Assembly: GCF_009193355.1 (NCBI RefSeq) | Contig: NZ_WBVT01000032.1 | Coordinates: 1-36,354 of the forward strand | Origin: Bifidobacterium leontopitheci | Lineage (GTDB): Bacteria > Actinomycetota > Actinomycetes > Actinomycetales > Bifidobacteriaceae | DNA length: 36,354 nt | Reading direction: 5' to 3' | Shown: positions 8,037 to 15,649 of the stretch, one piece after another | How the letters are laid out: every line of letters starts with the position of its first letter | Numbering within the stretch: the stretch's first letter is position 1 | Made by a program: the position numbers and the translations under genes | The notes under the pieces: model-generated | The model's input: only the letters and a program-made list of their open reading frames with translations | Databases searched by the model: none | Told to the model about the DNA's origin: nothing

Positions 8037-9884
8037 ATGCCAGGACCAATGGGACACGGGCCGGGACGCGGCACCGTCGAAAAACCACAGAACTTCAGCC
8101 AGGTCATGGGACAGCTCGTCCGCTACTGCCGCCGCTACATCCCCGCCATCATCGTCGCGCTGGTGCTCGGCGCGATCGGCACGGTCTTCCAGATCGTCGG
8201 CCCGGACAAGCTCAAGGACATGACCAACGAGATCACCAAAGGCCTGCCCGCCATGGTGCACGGCCGTCCGGTCGTCAACTCGATCGACCTCGCCGCCGTC
8301 AGCCGCATCGCATGGCTGCTCGTCGCACTGTACGTCGGCTACGCGATGCTCGGCTACGTGCAAAGCTGGATGATGGCGAACGTCACCCAGCGCACCGCCC
8401 AGCAGCTGCGCGAGTCAATCAGCGGCAAAATCAACCGCCTGCCGCTCAAATACTTCGACAAGGTCAGCTACGGCGACGTGCTCTCACGCATCACCAACGA
8501 CGTCGACGCAATCGGCCAGACGCTCGGCCAGTCACTCGGCTCGCTCATCACCTCGCTCACCCTGTTCGTCGGCTCGCTCATCATGATGTTCTGGAACAAC
8601 TGGATCATGGCCCTAAGCGCCATCGGCTCCAGCCTGCTCGGCCTCATCCTCATGATGGGCATCATGGCCGCCTCGCAACGCTACTTCGCCGCCCAACAGA
8701 AAGCGCTCGGCGACGTCAACGGCCACGTGGAGGAGATGTACGCCGGCCACCTCATCGTCAAGACGTACAACGGCGAAGCCGACTCCATCGCACGCTTCGA
8801 ACGCTACAACCAGGACCTCTACGACTCCGGCTGGAAGTCGCAGTTCCTCTCCGGCCTCATGATGCCGCTCATGCAGTTCGTCGGCAACCTCGGGTACGTC
8901 GTCGTCTGCGTCGTCGGCGCGGCGCTCGCCATGGACGGGCAGATCGAATTCGGCGTGATCGTCGCGTTCATGATGTACGTCCGACTGTTCACCCAGCCGC
9001 TCTCCCAGTTCGCGCAGGCGTTCCAGAACCTGCAGCGCTGCGCCGCCGCCGCCGAGCGCGTATTCGGCTTCCTCAACGAGCCGGAGATGGCCGACGAAAC
9101 CGATAAGCCGGCGCTCCTCGGCCGCGACGCCGACGGCAACCCCAAGCCCGTGCGCGGCGACGTCGAATTCAGCCACGTGCGCTTCGGCTACGAACCCGGC
9201 AAGCCAATCATCCACGACTTCTCCGCCAAAATCGCAGCCGGCCAGAAAGTCGCCATCGTCGGCCCCACCGGCGCCGGCAAAACCACCATGGTCAACCTGC
9301 TCATGCGCTTCTACGAGATCTCCGGCGGCAGCATCACCATCGACGGCGTCGACACCACGGCCGTGCCACGCTGGAACGTGCACGACCAGTTCTCCATGGT
9401 CCTGCAGGACACGTGGGTGTTCCGCGGCACCGTACGCGAAAACGTCGCCTACGCCAAGCCGGGCGTCACCGACAAGCAGATCCGCGACGCCTGCCGCGCC
9501 GTCGGCCTCGACCACTACATCATGTCCCTGCCCGACGGCTACGACACCGTGCTCGACGACAAGGCCACGCTCTCCCAAGGCCAACGCCAGCTGCTCACCA
9601 TCGCCCGCGCCATGGTCCAGGACGCCCCCATCCTCATCCTGGACGAAGCCACGTCGTCAGTCGACACCCGCACCGAAGAGCTCATCCAGCAGGCCATGGA
9701 CCAGCTCACCGTCGGCCGCACGTCCTTCGTCATCGCCCACCGTCTCTCCACCATCCGCGACGCCGACATGATCCTCGTCATGAACCACGGCGACGTCATC
9801 GAACGCGGCACCCACGACGAACTGCTCGCGGCGGGAGGCTTCTACGCCACCCTCTACAACAGCCAATTCTCGAACAATGGCTGA
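8037..9884 (+). CDS. ABC exporter half-transporter with intact catalytic site (subunit 2)
   Basis: 615 residues: cytoplasmic N-terminus, six-helix membrane domain (about 30-335), and nucleotide-binding domain with Walker A GPTGAGKTT (409-417), Walker B ILILDE with the normal catalytic Glu537, and switch His568 (IAHRLSTI). The signature is LSQGQ (512-516) rather than LSGGQ. That is the expected complement of subunit 1: in a heterodimer this deviant signature faces subunit 1's Asp520/Gln551 site, while the VSGGQ of subunit 1 completes the working site. AAAAGGA lies upstream of the ATG. Probably co-regulated with subunit 1 by the MarR protein. Confidence 0.93.
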   Translation: MPGPMGHGPGRGTVEKPQNFSQVMGQLVRYCRRYIPAIIVALVLGAIGTVFQIVGPDKLKDMTNEITKGLPAMVHGRPVVNSIDLAAVSRIAWLLVALYVGYAMLGYVQSWMMANVTQRTAQQLRESISGKINRLPLKYFDKVSYGDVLSRITNDVDAIGQTLGQSLGSLITSLTLFVGSLIMMFWNNWIMALSAIGSSLLGLILMMGIMAASQRYFAAQQKALGDVNGHVEEMYAGHLIVKTYNGEADSIARFERYNQDLYDSGWKSQFLSGLMMPLMQFVGNLGYVVVCVVGAALAMDGQIEFGVIVAFMMYVRLFTQPLSQFAQAFQNLQRCAAAAERVFGFLNEPEMADETDKPALLGRDADGNPKPVRGDVEFSHVRFGYEPGKPIIHDFSAKIAAGQKVAIVGPTGAGKTTMVNLLMRFYEISGGSITIDGVDTTAVPRWNVHDQFSMVLQDTWVFRGTVRENVAYAKPGVTDKQIRDACRAVGLDHYIMSLPDGYDTVLDDKATLSQGQRQLLTIARAMVQDAPILILDEATSSVDTRTEELIQQAMDQLTVGRTSFVIAHRLSTIRDADMILVMNHGDVIERGTHDELLAAGGFYATLYNSQFSNNG

Positions 9885-9929
9885 CGGAGCGTTACCTGCG
9901 TTGCGTGAGGCTTGACGTACTCCCAATCT

Positions 9930-10028
9930 GTCACAGCGGGTAGCTACCCGCTGTGACGCGACGCTGAAAACCCAACTATTCCAGTGGTTTCTCTTTTCTT
10001 GTCACAGCGGGTACCTACCCGCTGTGAC
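9930..10028. repeat. Two 28-bp palindromes, GTCACAGCGGGTA family
   Basis: Two palindromes, 9930-9957 (arm GTCACAGCGGGTAG, perfect) and 10001-10028 (arm GTCACAGCGGGTA), lie between the convergent ends of the exporter gene and glf. They could serve as a two-way terminator, although no T-run follows. Three more copies of the family lie at 29206-29404. Confidence 0.85.
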
Positions 10029-10058
10029 AGAAAGGGAGCACCGTCAGACGACACTCCG

Positions 10059-11255
10059 TCAGGCGACGTGCGCGAGGAGGGGCATGACCTGATCGTCGTA
10101 GGCCTTGAGCGCGGTGTCGATCACCTGGTGCATGTCGTAGTACTGGTAGGTGCCGAGGCGGCCGCCGAAGACGACGCCATGCTCGGCGGCGGCGAGTTCG
10201 GCGTACCGGGCGTACAGGGCCTTGTCGGCGTCGGTGTTGATCGGGTAGTACGGCTCGTCGTCGCGGCCGGCGAAGCGGCTGTACTCCTCCCAGACGACGG
10301 TCCGGTTCGGGTTCTGCCGTTCGCGGCGCTCCGGGTTGAAGTTCTTGAATTCGATGGCGCGCGTGTAGGGGACGTCGGCGTCGGAGAAGTTCATGACCGG
10401 GCAGCCGAAGTGGTCGCCTTCGTCGTAGCGGACCTCTTTGAAGTCGACGGTGCGCCATTTGAGGTCGCCGAGCGCATAGTCGAAATACCGGTCGATCGGA
10501 CCGGTGTAGACGATCGGGACGCCGGCGGCGCGCAGCGCCTTCTTGTTGTACGGCTGCGACTCGTCGAAGAAGTCGACGCCGAGCGAGACGGTGATGCGCG
10601 GATCGGCGATCATCCGCTCCATCCATGCGGTGTAGCCGTCGGCCGGCAGGCCTTCCCACGTGTCCTTGAAGTAGCGGTTGTCGTAGGTGAAGCGCACGGG
10701 CAGCCGTTTGATGATGCTCGCCGGCAGTTCGGCGGGGTCGGTCTGCCACTGTTTGCCCGTGTAGTTTTTGATGAACGCCTCGTACAGCGGCCGGCCGATG
10801 AGCTGGATGCCTTTGTCGTTGAGGTTGGCCGGATCGGTGCCGGCGAGTTCGCCCGCCTGCTGTTCGATGAGCTGGCGTGCCTCGGCGGGCGTGTAGTGCG
10901 CGTGGAAGAACTGGTTGATGGTGCCGAGGTTGATCGGCAGCGGATAGACTTCGCCGTCGTGCGTGGCGTAGACGCGGTGGACGTAGCCGGTGAACGAGGT
11001 GAACCTGTTCACGTAGTCCCATACGCGGCGGTTGCTGGTGTGGAACAGGTGGGCGCCGTACTTGTGGATTTCGGCGCCGGTCTCCTCGTCCATGTAGCTG
11101 TATGCGTTGCCGCCGATATGGTCGCGCACGTCGATGATGTGCACGCGTGCGCCCGCGCGTTCCGCCGCCTGCTGGGCGACGGTCAGGCCGAACAGGCCCG
11201 CGCCGACGACCACCAGGTCGGGGGTGTCGCCGTTGTGCTGCGTGTGTTCCGTCAT
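10059..11255 (-). CDS. glf: UDP-galactopyranose mutase
   Basis: 398 residues. The enzyme interconverts UDP-galactopyranose and UDP-galactofuranose using reduced FAD in the cytoplasm. The N-terminal FAD-binding motif VVGAGLFGLTVAQ, the IGGNAYSY loop, GAHLFHTSN, and the C-terminal GGRLGTYQYYDMHQVI are all typical. Length is normal for bacterial Glf. Start at 11255 is supported by AAAGGAC. It implies a galactofuranose-containing polysaccharide; the glycosyltransferase at 33182-34264 is a possible user of the product. It is convergent with the ABC exporter gene and separated from the TrhA-like gene by a hairpin pair. Confidence 0.95.
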   Translation of the reverse strand: MTEHTQHNGDTPDLVVVGAGLFGLTVAQQAAERAGARVHIIDVRDHIGGNAYSYMDEETGAEIHKYGAHLFHTSNRRVWDYVNRFTSFTGYVHRVYATHDGEVYPLPINLGTINQFFHAHYTPAEARQLIEQQAGELAGTDPANLNDKGIQLIGRPLYEAFIKNYTGKQWQTDPAELPASIIKRLPVRFTYDNRYFKDTWEGLPADGYTAWMERMIADPRITVSLGVDFFDESQPYNKKALRAAGVPIVYTGPIDRYFDYALGDLKWRTVDFKEVRYDEGDHFGCPVMNFSDADVPYTRAIEFKNFNPERRERQNPNRTVVWEEYSRFAGRDDEPYYPINTDADKALYARYAELAAAEHGVVFGGRLGTYQYYDMHQVIDTALKAYDDQVMPLLAHVA

Positions 11256-11349
11256 GATTCGTCCTTTCGTTGAGGACCATGTGTCTGAGGACTTCTCGTC
11301 AGGACTACGGTACCGCAGGGCGTGCGCCGGGCCGCCATTCACGTCGCAG

Positions 11350-11464
11350 ACTCCTTGGATTCTCCCATTTCCGACCGCTCGAATGGGAGAATATCGGGAG
11401 TTGCAGGCCGGAACTCCTTGGATTCTCCCATTTCGCGGGGCGGAAACGGGAGAATATCGGGAGT
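11350..11464. repeat. Two tandem hairpins, ACTCC/TTCTCCCAT family
   Basis: Copies at 11350-11401 and 11412-11464 (about 62-base period) each pair ATTCTCCCATT or a close variant with its complement inside an outer ACTCC...GGGAGT pair. They lie between the TrhA-like gene and glf. Five related copies are at 27307-27612. Confidence 0.85.
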
Positions 11465-11500
11465 CTGCCGTCCCGTCCGGCCGTCACAGCGTCCCGGCCG

Positions 11501-12403
11501 TCACAGCGCGCAGACGACCAGGTAGATCGCGACCACGTGACATGTGTACCCGACGACCGTGCCCAAATGGAACACCTCATGGAACTCGAACCAGCCGGGG
11601 ATCGGGTTCGGCCGCTTGATCGCGAAGCAGACCGCGCCGGCGATGTACGCCGCGCCGCCACAGGCGATGAGCACGGTCGCGGCCGGCCCCACCGCGGGCG
11701 CCGTCCACAGCGCCGGAATCAGCGAGACGGGCGCCAGGCCCAATATCACGTACACGAGCGTGAACACCCAGTTGGGCGCGCGCAGCCACACGATGTGCGC
11801 GACGGTCCCCACGGCGGCGGTCACCCAAATCACCGTCAGGTACGGCACGCGGATCGCGGGGCTCAGCGCGAACAGGATCGGCGTGTTCGTGCCGGCGATG
11901 ATCAGGAAGATGTTGGAATAGTCGATGCCGCACAGCACGCGCGTCACCTTCGCGCTCTTCCACGGCACGACGTGCAGCAGCGCGCTGTTGCCGAACAGCA
12001 GCATCGCCGACGCGCCGTACACCGCGCACGCGGCCTTGACCGGACCGCCCGGCGCGATGCAGATCAGCACGATCGACGCGGCGATGCACAGCGGCAGCGT
12101 CACCAGGTGCAGCCAGCCGCGCAGCCGCGGTTTGCGGTTGCCGAACGCGTCGGTCGGCACGATGTGCCGTTGCGCGGCTTTGAGCGCCCGCTTGGCCTGC
12201 GCGTACCGCCGCTTGGCCTCGTGGTATTGCGCGACCGCGTGGCTGACCGCGCTCGCCGGCGTACTGGGCAGCGTGCAGTGCGACGAGACCGACCGTGAGA
12301 CCGAAGCCGCGACTTTCGCCGTGCCTCTCACGGCGGCATCCACCGCGGCCGCACCGCGCGGCATCGCGGCCTGCTGGGAAACACCTGCCGATGACGCTGT
12401 CAT
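11501..12403 (-). CDS. trhA: Hemolysin III / TrhA-type membrane protein
   Basis: 300 residues. A basic cytoplasmic N-terminus (about 1-110) is followed by seven hydrophobic helices. Features of the hemolysin III/PAQR family are present: GNSALLHVVPW followed by RVLCGIDYSNIFLIIAGTNTP, and HEVFHLGTVVGYTCHVV near the end, giving the metal-binding His/Asp set. In other bacteria TrhA is linked to membrane lipid homeostasis; the name hemolysin is historical. Start at ATG 12403 gives AGAGGTG good spacing; ATG 12409 overlaps it. The N-terminal extension is longer than the usual ~220-residue proteins. A palindrome upstream suggests control by a TetR-like repressor. Confidence 0.85.
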   Translation of the reverse strand: MTASSAGVSQQAAMPRGAAAVDAAVRGTAKVAASVSRSVSSHCTLPSTPASAVSHAVAQYHEAKRRYAQAKRALKAAQRHIVPTDAFGNRKPRLRGWLHLVTLPLCIAASIVLICIAPGGPVKAACAVYGASAMLLFGNSALLHVVPWKSAKVTRVLCGIDYSNIFLIIAGTNTPILFALSPAIRVPYLTVIWVTAAVGTVAHIVWLRAPNWVFTLVYVILGLAPVSLIPALWTAPAVGPAATVLIACGGAAYIAGAVCFAIKRPNPIPGWFEFHEVFHLGTVVGYTCHVVAIYLVVCAL

Positions 12404-12511
12404 GACCATCACCTCTATCCGTGGGCGGCTTCGCGGGCGACATCCGCCAAGCCGGGCGGCCGGCCGCCGCGGACGGTTCCGCGGCGGCATCGGCCGTCGC
12501 CCTCACATAAC

Positions 12512-12525
12512 TTACGGTACCGTAA
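12512..12525. promoter_or_regulatory. Perfect 14-bp palindrome upstream of the TrhA-like gene
   Basis: TTACGGTACCGTAA is a perfect palindrome within an A+T-richer island between the divergent TrhA-like and rmlB genes. Its size and symmetry suit a TetR-family dimer. No such regulator is encoded in the window. Confidence 0.5.
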
Positions 12526-12543
12526 CTTAATCCCCTTTGCTGA

Positions 12544-13668
<1,125 letters not shown>

Positions 13669-13724
13669 GTCCGGCGCTTCGGGAACCGTTTGAGAAACGT
13701 CGGAAACGATAGAGGGAACGAATA

Positions 13725-15179
13725 ATGGCTTTTGAATTCGAGAAGGAACTTCGGGTCACACGGACGAACATCCCGGGCCTGCTGGTGTTCGACCTGCCGG
13801 TGCACGGCGACAACCGCGGCTGGTTCAAGGAGAACTGGCAGCGCGCGAAGATGCTCAAGCTCGGCCTGCCGGACTTCGGACCGGTGCAGAACAACATCTC
13901 GTTCAACGCGGTCAAGGGCGTGACGCGCGGCATCCACGCGGAGCCGTGGGACAAGTACATCTCGATCGCGTCGGGCGAGATCTTCGGCGCGTGGGTGGAC
14001 CTGCGCCCGGGCGAGACGTTCGGCCAGGTGTACACGACCCGGCTCGACCCGTCGCGCGCGATCTACGTGCCGCGCGGCGTGGGCAACAGCTTCCAGGCGC
14101 TCGAGGACGGCACCGTGTACACCTACCTGGTGAACGCGCACTGGAGCCTCGAGCAGAAGAAGACGTACACGTTCGTCAACCTTGCGGACCCGCAGCTCAA
14201 CATCCAGTGGCCGATCCCGTTGGAGGAGTCGGAGCGCAGCGAGGCCGACCTGCATCATCCGATGCTCAAGGACGCCAAGCCGATGGCGCCCAAGCGCACC
14301 TTGGTGACCGGCTGCAAGGGCCAGCTCGGCCGCGCGATCCGCGCGTACGCCGAGGAGCATGACCTGCAGGGCTTCGAGTACACGGACATCGACGAGTTCG
14401 ACTTCTCCGACCCGGCCGCCTACGAGCGGTTCGACTGGGCGCTGTACGGCACGATCATCAACGCGGGCGGCTTCACCGCCGTCGACAAGGCGGAGACGCC
14501 GGAGGGACGTCCGGTCGCGTGGAAGGCGAACGCGCAGGGCCCGGCGCTGCTGGCGCGCGTGGCCGCCGAGCATCACATCACGCTCGTGCACGTGAGCTCC
14601 GACTACGTGTTCGACGGCACGGTGGACCGTCACCCGGAGACCGAGCATTTCGCGCCGCTCGGCGTGTACGGCCAGACGAAGGCGGCCGGCGACATCGCCG
14701 TGTCGAATGCGCCCGAGCATTACATCCTGCGTTCCAGCTGGGTGATCGGCGAGGGCCACAACTTCGTGAAGACCATGATGATGCTGTCCAACCGTGTGGC
14801 CGACCCGGCCGACGCGCTCAACCAGGTGACCGTGGTGGACGACCAGCTGGGCCGCCTCACGTTCACGAAGGACATGGCCGAGGCGATCTTCCACCTGCTC
14901 GACTCGCACGCCCCGTACGGCACGTACAACCTGACCGGCTCCGGCGCGATCAAGAGCTGGGCCGAGATCGCGACCGCCGTGTTCGACCAGACCAACGGCA
15001 ACGGCAGCGCGGTCAAGCCGATCAGCACCGCGGAGTATTTCGCGAACGCGAAGGCGCCCGTCAGCCCGCGCCCGGTGCACAGCGCGCTCGACCTGACCAA
15101 GATCGAGGACGCCGGCTACACGCCCGCCGACTGGGAGGAGAGCCTCAAGGCGTACATCGCCAAGGAGCTCGCCAAGTAA
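13725..15179 (+). CDS. rmlCD: Fused dTDP-4-keto-6-deoxyglucose 3,5-epimerase / dTDP-4-keto-L-rhamnose reductase
   Basis: 484 residues combining the last two steps of dTDP-L-rhamnose synthesis. Residues 1 to about 185 are an RmlC cupin (DNRGWFKENWQ, GVTRGIHAEPWDKYIS with the catalytic His, VPRGVGNSFQAL). From about 188 an RmlD reductase follows: KRTLVTGCKGQLGRAI (NADPH loop), INAGGFTAVDKAE, HVSSDYVFDG and YGQTKAAGD (Tyr/Lys pair). The fusion is known from bifidobacteria and some lactobacilli, so it is not an artefact. GAGGGAACG precedes the ATG. With rmlB the operon lacks only RmlA, which is not in the window. A hairpin at 15200-15246 probably ends the transcript. Confidence 0.94.
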   Translation: MAFEFEKELRVTRTNIPGLLVFDLPVHGDNRGWFKENWQRAKMLKLGLPDFGPVQNNISFNAVKGVTRGIHAEPWDKYISIASGEIFGAWVDLRPGETFGQVYTTRLDPSRAIYVPRGVGNSFQALEDGTVYTYLVNAHWSLEQKKTYTFVNLADPQLNIQWPIPLEESERSEADLHHPMLKDAKPMAPKRTLVTGCKGQLGRAIRAYAEEHDLQGFEYTDIDEFDFSDPAAYERFDWALYGTIINAGGFTAVDKAETPEGRPVAWKANAQGPALLARVAAEHHITLVHVSSDYVFDGTVDRHPETEHFAPLGVYGQTKAAGDIAVSNAPEHYILRSSWVIGEGHNFVKTMMMLSNRVADPADALNQVTVVDDQLGRLTFTKDMAEAIFHLLDSHAPYGTYNLTGSGAIKSWAEIATAVFDQTNGNGSAVKPISTAEYFANAKAPVSPRPVHSALDLTKIEDAGYTPADWEESLKAYIAKELAK

Positions 15180-15199
15180 GCCTCACGCATAGATGATTG

Positions 15200-15246
15200 A
15201 TGCCCCTTGGAGCGGCTGCAGATTGCGTAGCCGCCCCAAGGGGCAT
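15200..15246 (+). terminator. Hairpin terminator after rmlCD
   Basis: ATGCCCCTTGG pairs with CCAAGGGGCAT, and CGGCT with AGCCG inside it. It lies 20 bases after the rmlCD stop. No T-run follows, so termination efficiency is uncertain. Confidence 0.6.
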
Positions 15247-15333
15247 CGTCGTATCACCGGCGTCGCACTGCCATCACCGGTGACCATCGCCGTCACGCTG
15301 CTCCCGCCAGCGGGAGCGGGCGGAGGGGGCGGT

Positions 15334-15513
15334 TGCGGCCGTTTTCGACTGGAACGGCCGTCGAATTGGTTGAAAACGACCGCAAACAGGCCTATTGGCG
15401 GTCGTTTTCGACCAGAACAGCTGGCCTGTTAGTCGAAAACGACCGCTACGGGGCCGATTTGCGGCCGTTTTCCACTAGGAGGGGACGCGGACTGGTCGGA
15501 AACGACCGCAAAC
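15334..15513. repeat. Three tandem hairpins, TGCGGTCGTTTTCGAC family
   Basis: Copies at about 15334-15386, 15397-15451 and 15458-15513 each begin near GCGG(T/C)CGTTTTC and end in its complement (GAAAACGACCGC or GGAAACGACCGC). They lie between the convergent ends of rmlCD and the zinc-ribbon/PASTA gene. A CTCCCGCCAGCGGGAG hairpin (15301-15316) precedes them, and a related GC-rich hairpin block (15596-15640) follows. No gene is present in 15180-15649. Confidence 0.85.
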
Positions 15514-15649
15514 CGAACCGGGCCAGCCCCGCTAGCGTGGTTTCCACCGGAGGAACCGGGAAGACTCCGGCTCCTCGGTCAGCCCCACCCACGGGCCCGC
15601 CCCCGCTGGCGGGGGCTCCCGCGTAGCGGGTGGGGGTGGCCCGCTCCGC

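Noticed and set aside
9984..11273. Open frame of 429 codons on the plus strand over glf
   Set aside because: Glf is unmistakable on the other strand, and this translation is a Val/Asp/Gly-rich shadow.
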